DNA of 64,000 bases from Paenibacillus sp. BIC5C1 (GCF_032399705.1 NZ_CP135922.1:558001-622000), one strand, 5' to 3'. Positions 1 through 8,099 are shown, counted from the stretch's first letter. Numbers and translations are program-made. Notes: generated by a model from the letters alone, not told the origin.

Positions 1-1032
1 TCGCTGATCCAGCAGTTGAAGAGCTTCTTTGATGGCAGCCTCTGCCTGCAGCGGTTCACGTTCCTCCAGATAGATTTTACTGATTTCCTCCAATATGGAA
101 GCCTTTTTGTCGGGCAGTTTGCGTTTGTCGTATATTTCGGCGCATTCAGCCAGCAAAGGAAGGGCTTCTTTTTTTTGCCCCATATGGAGCTGAATGACGG
201 CAAGGTTGTGGAGGGCCAGAACATAGGATTCACTCTTTGCTCGTTTATATGAATCTGCTGAGGTTTTGGTCCAATCTTGGCTTAATGACAAGTGGCCTTC
301 CTGTTCGGAAATGTAGTAGGCTTTGCCCAGACCAAGCGTGATCTCACCATAAAGTTCATGCTGTCCTGTCATCCGGGCGTCTTTTTCTGCTTTATGATAG
401 AAATCCAGGCCTTGATCGACATTCCCCAAGCGCAAATGAGTGGTTCCAAGATACATTAATGCACGAATATGATCATCCTGCAGGTACTTAAGCCTGCTGC
501 TGTAGGTATACGCCTGTTCATAATATTTCCGCGCAGCATGGAATAGCTCTGCATGAAAAGCCGATCGTCCCATTTCCAGATAATATTGAACAATGCGCTC
601 CCGATCTCCGGTGCGGGTTATCGTAAAGGCGGCGGCTTCTCCCTTATCCATCGCTTCCCGATGTTCTCCCATTCGGTTATGGCTGCGCATGATCAGGAGG
701 TAGGCTTCTGTCTGGTCTAGTGTATCCTTGGTCAATGTGAGCACATTATGAGCCATGCGAATGCAAGCGTGGTCGTTGTTTTCCTCAAAATATGATTTTG
801 CTTTATCCAGCACAGCCTCACCAATATCCGTATCTGTCTCTGTATTTCCTTCCAAAAAATACTCCATAGGTGTATTCAATCGTCTCGCAATGATCTTCAA
901 CATACGTTGGGAAGGAACGGCTCTGCCCTTTTCGATAAGACTGATATAAGAGCGTGTCATATCCTCTCCCGCCAGTTGCTTTTGCGAAAGTCCAAGCTGC
1001 TCCCGGATTTCCCGGATTTTGGGTCCGACCAT
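1..1032 (-). CDS. XRE-family HTH regulator with TPR-like repeats (partial)
   Basis: Reading the minus strand from an ATG at 1032, the frame stays open to the window edge (344 codons, C-terminus missing). Residues about 4-60 form a Cro/C1-type helix-turn-helix (IREIREQLGLSQKQLAGE, then RSYISLIEKGRAVPS). The remainder is helical, with tetratricopeptide-like pairs (for example EAYLLIMRSHNRMGEHREA and ALMYLGTTHLRLGNVDQG). This layout is that of RNPP-like peptide-sensing regulators (PlcR/Rgg style), but no ligand is known. A second ATG six bases upstream (1038) is possible; 1032 has the better-spaced GGTGA. It is divergent from the repeat-peptide cluster by about 180 bases, so it is the obvious candidate regulator of that cluster (inference). 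Confidence 0.85.
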   Translation of the reverse strand, partial: MVGPKIREIREQLGLSQKQLAGEDMTRSYISLIEKGRAVPSQRMLKIIARRLNTPMEYFLEGNTETDTDIGEAVLDKAKSYFEENNDHACIRMAHNVLTLTKDTLDQTEAYLLIMRSHNRMGEHREAMDKGEAAAFTITRTGDRERIVQYYLEMGRSAFHAELFHAARKYYEQAYTYSSRLKYLQDDHIRALMYLGTTHLRLGNVDQGLDFYHKAEKDARMTGQHELYGEITLGLGKAYYISEQEGHLSLSQDWTKTSADSYKRAKSESYVLALHNLAVIQLHMGQKKEALPLLAECAEIYDKRKLPDKKASILEEISKIYLEEREPLQAEAAIKEALQLLDQR

Positions 1033-1153
1033 GTTCATTCACCGTCCCTTAAATATAGTTGGATTTTACTAGAATTGTGGATTGTATGTTGAGTCCATGG
1101 AGTAGGCAAAAACAAGGGGTAAGGCGTGTAAGGGGCATTTACCTCCATTTACA

Positions 1154-1210
1154 GTTTAATTCCAATTTGGGAGATTATAGAATGATAGTATCCAAGATGA
1201 AAGGAGGAGA
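1154..1210 (+). promoter_or_regulatory. Putative control region of repeat-peptide operon
   Basis: The gap between the divergent regulator and the repeat-peptide gene holds an AT-rich stretch with a small dyad (CCAATTTGG, 1162-1170) followed by TATAGAATGATAGTAT and a strong Shine-Dalgarno AAGGAGGAG (1201-1209) seven bases before the ATG. I do not see a convincing -35/-10 pair with correct spacing, so an activator-dependent promoter is possible. The dyad may be an operator. Both are weak calls. Confidence 0.3.
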
Positions 1211-1215
1211 AATGA

Positions 1216-1482
1216 ATGGTCCTTAAAGCGACTCCGATTACACTGGAACAACTGAAACGCAAAGAAATCGAAGCAGCACAATTGGAAGCAAACGTATTGG
1301 GTGAGACTCGTGAAGTCAGTGCCCGTGCGGTATCTGCCCGTGCAGTAGAAGCCCGTGCAGTAGAAGCTCGTGCAGTAGAAGCTCGTGCAGTAGCGGCTCG
1401 TGCAGTAGAAGCTCGCGCAGCAGCGGCTCGTGCAGTAGAAGCTCGTGCGGCAGCAGCTCGCGCAGCAGCAGCCCGTGCCTGA
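1216..1482 (+). CDS. Arg-repeat precursor peptide (candidate RiPP precursor)
   Basis: 88 residues, ATG at 1216 with AAGGAGGAG seven bases upstream. Residues 1-35 are a charged, helix-prone leader-like part (ITLEQLKRKEIEAAQLEANV). Residues 36-88 are ten five-residue units plus a final ARA: ARAVS, ARAVE x3, ARAVA, ARAVE, ARAAA, ARAVE, ARAAA, ARAAA, ARA. Eleven arginines are evenly spaced. The gene heads an operon of modifying enzymes, including a ureohydrolase (arginine to ornithine is plausible), an acyltransferase and M16 peptidases, which is what one expects of a ribosomal peptide precursor with a multi-copy core. The precursor role is inference. An alternative is a low-complexity amphipathic Ala/Arg/Glu helix with a structural role. 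Confidence 0.8.
   Translation: MVLKATPITLEQLKRKEIEAAQLEANVLGETREVSARAVSARAVEARAVEARAVEARAVAARAVEARAAAARAVEARAAAARAAAARA
1321..1479 (+). repeat. 15-nt in-frame tandem repeat encoding ARAVE-type units
   Basis: Ten 15-base units of the pattern GCN-CGN-GCN-GYA-NNN, plus a last nine bases, each giving Ala-Arg-Ala-(Val/Ala)-(Glu/Ala/Ser). Third-base differences (gcc/gct, cgt/cgc, gca/gcg) show the copies have drifted synonymously, while the Ala-Arg-Ala triplet is unchanged in all eleven copies. That suggests selection on the protein repeat. Copy number probably varies between strains through slippage. Confidence 0.95.
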
Positions 1483-1520
1483 TCTTACTTACTTATCGCA
1501 TTACGTTAGATTCATAGATG

Positions 1521-1546
1521 GGAGCTTCCACGGAAGCTCTCTCCCT
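1521..1546 (+). promoter_or_regulatory. Hairpin between precursor and downstream enzymes
   Basis: A near-perfect stem GAGCTTCC-AC-GGAAGCTC (about 1523-1540), extended by GGG/CCC across a short bulge, sits in the 112 bases between the precursor stop and the first KASIII start. There is no T-run after it, so it is more likely an mRNA-stabilising or processing hairpin, or a partial attenuator, than a full terminator. Such elements often let a precursor gene be expressed more strongly than its enzymes (inference). Confidence 0.55.
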
Positions 1547-1594
1547 ATATTCAGAGAGATTCGCACGTTGGTGATAACGAGGTGTCTTGAGCCG

Positions 1595-2605
1595 ATGCAT
1601 ATTAGACAAATATGGTCCTATATTCCAGAACATATCGTACCCATCCGGGAACTGAACGATGCTCTGGGACTCAACACTGCCCAGACGAAAGTACTGGAAA
1701 AAATTCATGGTTTGAAACAGGTTCGGCAAGACAGGGACGGGGATCTGGCGGCCCTGCTCGGGCATGTGCTTACCCAGGTGGTTACCCATCAGGAGGTAGC
1801 TCCTGCTTCGATTAAGTATATCATTTATTGCCACACAATTCAGGAAAATTTCCCCTTTCCTATGAAAGTTTTGCAAGGCCTGAAACGGGCGTACGGATTG
1901 CAGCATGCCATTGCGTTTTCACTTACGCAGCAGAACTGTGCATCGGGTTTGGTTGCTCTAAATGTTGCCGAGACTTTGCTGCCTTCATTGGAAGCGGATG
2001 ATCATATTTTAATTTTGACAGGGGAGAAAACGTTCAGCCCCGTTGTGCAACTGATTCCTAACACAACCGTGATGGGAGAGGCAGCCGCGGCTGTCCTGGT
2101 TGGCAATAACGGAGATGGAAGCCGTCTGGTTGGACTTACAAATATTACACTTGGTCAGTACTGCAATGTGCTGACGGGGAATCCCCGATTACAAAGGGAA
2201 TTCCAGGAGATATACACGCCCCGGTTATGTGATGCCATTCTTGAAGCTGTGGAGCAGGCGGGTCTTGCATTGCAGGATATTCGATATATCGTACCGCACA
2301 ATGTAAATCTATCCTCCTGGAAAAAAGTAGCCGCCCGATTATCGTATCCCCTTGAACGTATATATACATCGAATGTGCAGGAGATTGGTCATTGCTTCTG
2401 TTCCGATCCGTATATCAACCTTCAAGCCGTTCTGGAGCAGGAGCTTCTGCAACCGGATGATTATTATCTTCTTGTTACGGTTGGTCTTGGGGTTACCTTC
2501 AGCGTAGCGGTAATGCAATATGCAGGAATTGGAGGCGATGGTCGTGACGACAGTTTTGACCGATTTTTCGAGCAAGTTGAAGTGGGCGTTAACGGGTCGG
2601 CATAA
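1595..2605 (+). CDS. KASIII-like ketosynthase A, catalytic Cys present
   Basis: 336 residues, thiolase fold of the FabH family. Starting at the ATG at 1595 (GAGGTG ten bases upstream) puts the nucleophile Cys at residue 115 (QQNCASG), close to its place in classic FabH, and supports this start over in-frame GTGs at 1445 and 1475. The catalytic His is His235 in PHNVN. The third position, normally Asn in G-N-T/S, is His266 (IGHCF), so the triad would read Cys-His-His. It probably makes or transfers an acyl group on the carrier protein encoded downstream. Its likely partner is one of the Cys-less KASIII-like proteins of the cluster. Its substrate is unknown. It overlaps the ATP-grasp gene by 68 bases. 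Confidence 0.85.
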   Translation: MHIRQIWSYIPEHIVPIRELNDALGLNTAQTKVLEKIHGLKQVRQDRDGDLAALLGHVLTQVVTHQEVAPASIKYIIYCHTIQENFPFPMKVLQGLKRAYGLQHAIAFSLTQQNCASGLVALNVAETLLPSLEADDHILILTGEKTFSPVVQLIPNTTVMGEAAAAVLVGNNGDGSRLVGLTNITLGQYCNVLTGNPRLQREFQEIYTPRLCDAILEAVEQAGLALQDIRYIVPHNVNLSSWKKVAARLSYPLERIYTSNVQEIGHCFCSDPYINLQAVLEQELLQPDDYYLLVTVGLGVTFSVAVMQYAGIGGDGRDDSFDRFFEQVEVGVNGSA

Positions 2606-3932
2606 TGTTACTTTTGTTTATCTGAACAATTTTGAGGTTGAAGAGTATTGGAGTGAGCAGGGGGTTCTTAAGTTGCCCTCAATAAGTATCGGCTCGGCTG
2701 CAGACGTCGTAAACCGGATGGAAGAGTTGGGACTGTTCCTGGCCGGAGAGAACGATATCATTTTACTTAAAAGTCAGCCGGATCAAGCCTTCATGGCAGA
2801 GGCGCATTCCCTGGGCTTTGGTCAGTCGCGGTGCATTGCTGCGGAATACAATGAGCCCGCACTCAATATCACGGCTAATCTCCTCAATTGTCCCGACACG
2901 CTGGGCAAGCTGCGGGAGCTGTCCGAGGATTCCGAAACACGTGCTTATCTGGTCCCCTTCGGCACATCGGAGTACGAAGAAGAACTCTCCCGCCTTACCG
3001 GGATTCCTCTTGCTGTTCCCTCCGTGGAAGTGTTTCGCAAGGTGAATGACAAGGGTTATTCGCGCCGCCTTAATACAGAGCTGGGCATTCGTCAGATTCC
3101 AGGTGCAGAATGTACGTCCCTGGAAGAGCTTGCAGTTGGTTTCGAACGCCTGAAGCCTGTGCTCGAGCAGGGTGGACGCCTTGTGCTGAAGGATTCCATG
3201 GGTGTATCGGGCAAAGGCATCACTGTAATTTCTGATGAAAGCCGGTTTTACAAATGTATGAGCATGCTGGAAAAGCAGGCGAGCAAAAAGGACATTCGCC
3301 GGATCAATTACGTGCTGGAGCAATGGATTGACAAAATCTGTGACCTGAATTACCAGATCCTCATCGATCGGTCCGGTGGAGTCGAATTCCTCGGCGTAAA
3401 GGAATCGCTGGTAGAACAGGGCGTACATCAGGGACATCTCATGCCATCTCGTCTGGATGACATTCAACTTGGCATTATTCGGGAGGCAGCCTTGCAAATC
3501 GGTGCAGCCTTGCATCGGGATGGATATTACGGCATTGCCGGCATGGACGCGATTCTGGATGAGGAGGGCACAGTTTGGCCCAACCTTGAAATCAATGCAA
3601 GGTTTAACATGTCTACATATCAGACGAACATTCAGGAGCGCTGGCTCCTGGACGGCATGTTTGGTCTCGCCAAAAAATACACACTTCGTCTCAAGCATTG
3701 GCTGGATTACGGAGAGCTGCGCTCCAGACTGGGGGGGCTGATGTTCACACCGGAGAATGGCGAAGGGCTGTTGATCAACAACTTTGCCACGGTCAATGCG
3801 GCATTCAAAAGTGAGGGCAGCCTTTTTTCCGGACGTCTGTATGGCGTCATTATTGCGCCCTCTCCTGAACGGCTGCGAGCCATCGACGAATCGGTAGAAG
3901 CCGTATTAACTTCCATAAATGAGGTGATGTGA
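2538..3932 (+). CDS. ATP-grasp ligase, BtrJ-like
   Basis: About 464 residues. ATP-grasp features are seen in order: a pre-ATP-grasp N-terminal part (NNFEVEEYW near residue 30), the nucleotide-binding loop GGRLVLKDSMGVSGKG (about 215-230), VLEQWIDK, and the Mg/ATP-binding segment WPNLEINARF (about 350). Immediately following are a DapDC-type decarboxylase and an acyl carrier protein. In butirosin biosynthesis the same trio (BtrJ, BtrK, BtrI) loads glutamate onto the carrier and decarboxylates it to an aminobutyryl thioester. By analogy this enzyme would load an amino acid on the carrier (inference). The alternative is peptide-bond or peptide-modifying ligation on the repeat peptide. The start could be ATG 2538 or GTG 2544; GGAGG at 2531-2535 fits GTG 2544 better. 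Confidence 0.75.
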   Translation: MVVTTVLTDFSSKLKWALTGRHNVTFVYLNNFEVEEYWSEQGVLKLPSISIGSAADVVNRMEELGLFLAGENDIILLKSQPDQAFMAEAHSLGFGQSRCIAAEYNEPALNITANLLNCPDTLGKLRELSEDSETRAYLVPFGTSEYEEELSRLTGIPLAVPSVEVFRKVNDKGYSRRLNTELGIRQIPGAECTSLEELAVGFERLKPVLEQGGRLVLKDSMGVSGKGITVISDESRFYKCMSMLEKQASKKDIRRINYVLEQWIDKICDLNYQILIDRSGGVEFLGVKESLVEQGVHQGHLMPSRLDDIQLGIIREAALQIGAALHRDGYYGIAGMDAILDEEGTVWPNLEINARFNMSTYQTNIQERWLLDGMFGLAKKYTLRLKHWLDYGELRSRLGGLMFTPENGEGLLINNFATVNAAFKSEGSLFSGRLYGVIIAPSPERLRAIDESVEAVLTSINEVM

Positions 3933-5219
3933 ATGTCCGAAGAATATCAGATTCAGCAGCTGTCCATCTCGGATATAGCCGAGAAATTCGGAACACCCCT
4001 GTATGTTTATGACGGGGAAGTACTGCGAGAGGTGTATCAGGAACTAAGGGGTTCGCTTACTCCCTACGTGGAGCTGTTTTATTCATTAAAGGCTAATCCG
4101 AATGTTTCGATTGTACACATGCTGCAAGAAATGGGTGCGCAGGCAGAGGTGTGTTCCATGACGGAGTTGCACACGGCTCTAAAGGCAGGAGTCGCTCCGG
4201 AAAGTATTATTTTTCTTGGACCCGGAAAGAGCGATCAAGAGATTGCCGCCTGTATACGTTATGGCATCTATGCAATTGTGTGCGAATCATTCCAAGAGCT
4301 TGAGCGTATTGAGATGATTGCCGCCAGCGAAGGGAGAATTGTATCGGTTGCGTTGAGAGTAAATCCTTCCTTTTCCGTAAAAGGATCAAGGCTGACTATG
4401 GGCGGCAAACCGCGTCAGTTCGGCATGGATGAAGAGAGTGTGCTTCAGGGGAAGAAGCTGTTCGAGGGCTGTTCCCATGTTGAGATCATGGGACTTCACG
4501 TATACATGGGAACCCGCATGTTGGAGGTAGAACCGATTGCCGAGAATACTCGGCATATTCTGGATCTGGCTGAGCGCCTTGAACATGAGCTTGATATTAC
4601 CTTGCGAATGGTGGATGTCGGTGGAGGATTAGGTGTGCCATATCATGAGGGTGAGCAGCCCCTGTCCATTGCATCCCTGACAGAACAGCTGAATCCGCAG
4701 TTCGAAGCTTTTCGCCTTGGGCACCCGGATACGCGGCTATTCATGGAGCTTGGACGTTATCTGGTAGGCACCTCGGGCATGTTGGTCAGCCGCGCCTTGT
4801 ACGTCAAGCAATCGTACGGAGAGAACTTTGTCGTGACTGACGGAGGAACGAACTGTCATATGGCAGCGGTAGGCACGGGATCTTACGTGAAGCGCAACTT
4901 TCCGATAGCATCCCTGACGCGTTATGGAGAAGCCCCTGTAGCAGAGTACAATATCACGGGTCCATTGTGTACACCCAACGATGTTGTGGGCAAACGCGTT
5001 CAGCTTCCGCCCATCATGCAAGGCGATTTAATTGGTGTGTTCCATTCCGGAGCTTATGGACCAACAGCTTCTCCAACGCATTTTCTAAGTCACGGAAGTC
5101 CTGCTGAAGTTCTAATTGTTGGTGGAGAAGCCCATCTGATTCGGGATAGGGATACTCCGGAGGATCTGCTGGGCAAACAGCGTTTGATACAAGTGTCTCA
5201 TACCGCAATAACCAATTGA
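3933..5219 (+). CDS. DapDC-fold PLP-dependent decarboxylase, BtrK-like
   Basis: 428 residues, fold-type III PLP decarboxylase. The PLP lysine is Lys53 (YSLKANPN), a glycine-rich phosphate loop is at GGGLGVPY (about residue 231), and the C-terminal dimer-interface motifs are LCTPNDV and GAYGPTASPTHF. The family includes diaminopimelate, ornithine, arginine and lysine decarboxylases, and BtrK, which acts on an amino acid held on a carrier protein. Its place directly after the ATP-grasp gene (no gap) and 12 bases before the carrier gene favours the carrier-bound role. Substrate (Glu, Arg, Orn or another) cannot be read from sequence alone. Confidence 0.85.
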   Translation: MSEEYQIQQLSISDIAEKFGTPLYVYDGEVLREVYQELRGSLTPYVELFYSLKANPNVSIVHMLQEMGAQAEVCSMTELHTALKAGVAPESIIFLGPGKSDQEIAACIRYGIYAIVCESFQELERIEMIAASEGRIVSVALRVNPSFSVKGSRLTMGGKPRQFGMDEESVLQGKKLFEGCSHVEIMGLHVYMGTRMLEVEPIAENTRHILDLAERLEHELDITLRMVDVGGGLGVPYHEGEQPLSIASLTEQLNPQFEAFRLGHPDTRLFMELGRYLVGTSGMLVSRALYVKQSYGENFVVTDGGTNCHMAAVGTGSYVKRNFPIASLTRYGEAPVAEYNITGPLCTPNDVVGKRVQLPPIMQGDLIGVFHSGAYGPTASPTHFLSHGSPAEVLIVGGEAHLIRDRDTPEDLLGKQRLIQVSHTAITN

Positions 5220-5231
5220 TAAGGAGAGATG

Positions 5232-5498
5232 ATGAACATGACAACTGCATTGCTGCTTGAAGAGATTAAGGGTGCTATTGCTGAAGTGTTGAATACGGAA
5301 GCCAGGCAGGATATCCAACTGAGCACTTCTTTATTTGACGAACTCTATCTGGATTCGACGTCGGTACTGGAACTGCTCATGACCCTCGAAGACCGGATTG
5401 AGGGTCTGGAGATCGACCCGGACGAGCTGGAGCCGGATGTTTTCGATACGGTAGGCTCTCTGGCTGCTTATATTGAGAAGCAGCTGATCGCGGCTTGA
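5232..5498 (+). CDS. Acyl carrier protein, BtrI-like
   Basis: 88 residues, four-helix carrier protein with the phosphopantetheine serine at Ser42 in YLDSTSVLELL. The acidic profile (EDRIEGLEIDPDELEPD) is typical. AAGGAG (5221-5226) is best spaced for the ATG at 5232; ATGs at 5229 and 5238 are alternatives. The cluster ends with its own Sfp-type transferase, which likely activates this carrier. It is the only carrier protein in the cluster, so all ketosynthase and dehydrogenase chemistry presumably runs on it or on CoA/housekeeping ACP. Confidence 0.92.
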   Translation: MNMTTALLLEEIKGAIAEVLNTEARQDIQLSTSLFDELYLDSTSVLELLMTLEDRIEGLEIDPDELEPDVFDTVGSLAAYIEKQLIAA

Positions 5499-6376
5499 TG
5501 GCTTCGCCTGTTGCCATTCGTGAGATGGGGGTCAGGCTTTTCTTGGACAGCCATCCTCCATTCGAACATCCTGATCTATTGCGCTTGCACCGGGATATGT
5601 TTGCCAATACTCCGGTAAAGTATGATGTTCATCTTTTGCAGGAGCGTAACAACAATGCCTATCACGATATGAGCGTGGAGCTATTGGAAGCGACAGGGCT
5701 TGATCAGGTTATGCAGGATGTGGATGTGTTGCTGCTTGCGTACAATTTCCCTAATATTCGCCCCGATATTTCGATCGTGAATTATTTGATGGATCGTTAT
5801 CAAGCGTGCTTCATCAGCTTTGCGGTAAATGATCTTGGTTTTGGTGCTCCCTTTGCAGCACTCCATATGCTTCAGCATTATTTGAACCGGGAGGGATTCA
5901 GTAAGGGTATGCTGCTGATCATGGATCAAACGGCTCTCCCCTATGAAACGATGGAATTGAATGAGTCGCCTGGACCGGATACAGCTGCAGTCATTTTACT
6001 CGAACGGATGACAGGCAAGGGGCCTTGCCTGCTGGGCGTGGAGATGCGATATGCCGACCAGTCCATATCCGATACAGCTGCTCTGGTATTGGATCACTTG
6101 TGCAAGGAGGCTTCCATTTACCAGAATCAGATTACCTTGCTCATCCACCCTGATCTGGAGCAGGAATGTACGGGCACTTCATGGTACGAGGCGATTAAAT
6201 GGAGGGGGTGTTACGATCCATCACGCTGGAGTGCGGCTCCGTTCTTCGCATTGCAGGAGCTTCTGGAAGAGAAGGATAGGAGCGAGTACATATGCCTTAT
6301 GCATCTGGAGCAAACCGATTCATTTATTCATGCGTTGTTAATCCAGACTGGCGATGCAAGGGTGGACAGTCAGTAA
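5498..6376 (+). CDS. KASIII-like protein lacking the active-site Cys (partner subunit 1)
   Basis: 292 residues, start ATG overlapping the previous stop (TGATG). Thiolase-fold features are weak but recognisable: a segment DVDVLLLAYNFPN followed by SFAVNDLGFGAPFAALHML, which lines up with the nucleophile loop, where Cys is replaced (NDLG). The later HQAN-type and GN-type motifs are not seen. It is directly followed by an apparently active KASIII (6395-7339), an arrangement like the inactive/active pair PqsB/PqsC or chain-length-factor pairs. I infer a non-catalytic heterodimer partner that shapes the acyl pocket. Confidence 0.7.
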   Translation: MASPVAIREMGVRLFLDSHPPFEHPDLLRLHRDMFANTPVKYDVHLLQERNNNAYHDMSVELLEATGLDQVMQDVDVLLLAYNFPNIRPDISIVNYLMDRYQACFISFAVNDLGFGAPFAALHMLQHYLNREGFSKGMLLIMDQTALPYETMELNESPGPDTAAVILLERMTGKGPCLLGVEMRYADQSISDTAALVLDHLCKEASIYQNQITLLIHPDLEQECTGTSWYEAIKWRGCYDPSRWSAAPFFALQELLEEKDRSEYICLMHLEQTDSFIHALLIQTGDARVDSQ

Positions 6377-6394
6377 CAAGGAGGAGGGAGCACA

Positions 6395-7339
6395 GTGGCG
6401 TTCGGTATTGTGGATATTGGTGTCTACCTGCCTGAACAAATCCAGCAACCGGAGGAAGTTCTGGCTGCCTTGGAACTGGGAACGGGGGAACTTCAGTTTT
6501 TGCGTAAATGCCATCACTTGGAAGGTATACCTGTTACGGATCCCGGTCAGATGCTGGATGACACGATTGCGCAGGCTGTGGAACGTCTTCAGACCAGGCA
6601 ATCTCTCGCCGGAATAGACCTTGTTCTTTATGTCCATTCCTTTCAGGTGCAGACACCCGGCGACTACAGGCTTGTGCAGCGTGTCTTACGACGCTTCGGA
6701 ATGGAACAAGTACCTTTCTATGGCATATCCCAAATGAACTGTGCTTCGTCGATAGCGGCTCTTCAATGGCTTGAACGCCTATCACAAACACAGCCTCACA
6801 TTCAGAAGGTGCTGCTTGTTTGCGCCGATCAATTCAATTTTCTTCCTTCTGAATGGCGCTATCTACGCAAGTCGGCAATCCTGGGTGATTCCGCTGTGGC
6901 TGTCCTGCTAAGCAGGGATAGTCGTCAGCACGTCGTTCAGGCGACGCATATTTTTCGAGATACCCGATTCCATACGGGCTATCATGCCACTGCTGATGAG
7001 ATCACGGCCTTTAATCGATTGTATGTGGATTATATCATTCAAGGCATGGAAGAGCTGCTGTCCAAGGAAGGCTTGACTCTTCAGGATGTGGATCATATCT
7101 TTCCCCATAATGTCAACTGGACGACCTGGAGGGAATTCTCGCGAAGAACGGGGTTTGAGCAGGAACGAATCTATCTGGATAACATTCAGCGCATCGGTCA
7201 TACCTTCTCCACGGATCCGTTTATTAATTTGAGCTCGGGACTGGAACAGGACTGGGTTTGCACGAAAGGACGCTCCGTCATGGTCAGCATCGGGCTGGGC
7301 AGCTTTTTTGGTTTTGCATTGGTGAGGCATGGAGAATAA
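6395..7339 (+). CDS. KASIII-like ketosynthase B, catalytic Cys present
   Basis: 314 residues, GTG start with AAGGAGGAGGG upstream. FabH-like N-terminus (VDIGVYLPEQIQQPEEV), nucleophile Cys116 (MNCASS), His238 (PHNVN), and again His269 (IGHTF) where FabH has Asn. Its motifs match the first KASIII (1595-2605) closely, including GH-F-DP-INL near the C-terminus, so the two are paralogues within the cluster. Likely catalyses decarboxylative condensation or acyl transfer on the carrier protein. The shared Asn-to-His change hints at a non-standard reaction (inference). Confidence 0.85.
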   Translation: MAFGIVDIGVYLPEQIQQPEEVLAALELGTGELQFLRKCHHLEGIPVTDPGQMLDDTIAQAVERLQTRQSLAGIDLVLYVHSFQVQTPGDYRLVQRVLRRFGMEQVPFYGISQMNCASSIAALQWLERLSQTQPHIQKVLLVCADQFNFLPSEWRYLRKSAILGDSAVAVLLSRDSRQHVVQATHIFRDTRFHTGYHATADEITAFNRLYVDYIIQGMEELLSKEGLTLQDVDHIFPHNVNWTTWREFSRRTGFEQERIYLDNIQRIGHTFSTDPFINLSSGLEQDWVCTKGRSVMVSIGLGSFFGFALVRHGE

Positions 7340-7367
7340 GAAGAATGAGGGAACAGGAGGAGTGGCA

Positions 7368-8099
7368 ATGCACGTCATCGAATTTCAGGGTGCGGGGGCG
7401 AGATCCGTGGGCCTGCAGGCGGCAGGTGATCCTGTTGCTTCAATTTCGAAATTGTTGGAAGATGCAACCGTGCGATGGAATAACCGTCCCGTGCTTTTGG
7501 CTGCGGGGGAATACATGCTGGCGACAACGGGTCTGATTGAACAAGAGCCTGTAGTTTGGCATGGAACTGCAAGAGGGCTGTATGGTTGGGACCAGTTACA
7601 TGCTGTGCTTGTGCAGGATCGGATGCTTGAGCCTTCTGGCATTGAGCTATACCGTGTACGGTTCAATTCAGCTGAGGCGCTCCAGGAGCATGGCAATGAC
7701 GAGGGAATAACTTGGGACGATGTTTTGAGAACAGGGTTACTCCAATTCCGAGCCGAATTGTGCAGGGCTGGATTGGAACAGATGCGCAGGCATCTGTCAG
7801 GTCGCATATCCGGAGGGCAGTCCACCCTTCAACATCAACTGGTGAAAGGAATGGTCGCGGATGTTTTGACAACGCTTTACATGACGGAAACGTTGCCTCA
7901 GAACCAATACCTGTCCGTTAAGCCAGACCTTCCGTTACGCCAGGTCCACACGTGGATTCATCGGGAAATGGATGAAGCTTTCAGACAAATTCAGCGTTTG
8001 GGTGGAGGTTTCGGATTTCTGAGACAGGGTGTATCTTCCTATATCTATACAGGCCAACTGGTGAAAAACATGCTGTTATCAGGCGAGGGGGATTATTGA
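7368..8099 (+). CDS. Partial acyl-CoA dehydrogenase-like protein (C-terminal domain only)
   Basis: 243 residues from the ATG at 7368, chosen for the strong GGAGGAG seven bases upstream. An earlier ATG (7329) lacks one. No full family match is obvious, but the second half reads like the C-terminal helical bundle of acyl-CoA dehydrogenases (GRISGGQSTLQHQLVKGMVAD, then IQRLGGGFGFLRQGVSSYIYTGQLV, compare the GG-GF-E-P and YRDA-type motifs). The N-terminal FAD domains are missing. It abuts a full-length dehydrogenase (TGATG overlap), so a heteromeric dehydrogenase is plausible. Function uncertain. Confidence 0.6.
   Translation: MHVIEFQGAGARSVGLQAAGDPVASISKLLEDATVRWNNRPVLLAAGEYMLATTGLIEQEPVVWHGTARGLYGWDQLHAVLVQDRMLEPSGIELYRVRFNSAEALQEHGNDEGITWDDVLRTGLLQFRAELCRAGLEQMRRHLSGRISGGQSTLQHQLVKGMVADVLTTLYMTETLPQNQYLSVKPDLPLRQVHTWIHREMDEAFRQIQRLGGGFGFLRQGVSSYIYTGQLVKNMLLSGEGDY

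Noticed and set aside
1321..1479. Regular 15-nt repeats that could suggest a CRISPR-like or satellite array
   Set aside because: The repeats are contiguous without spacers, in frame within an expressed-looking gene with a strong RBS, and encode a coherent peptide repeat.
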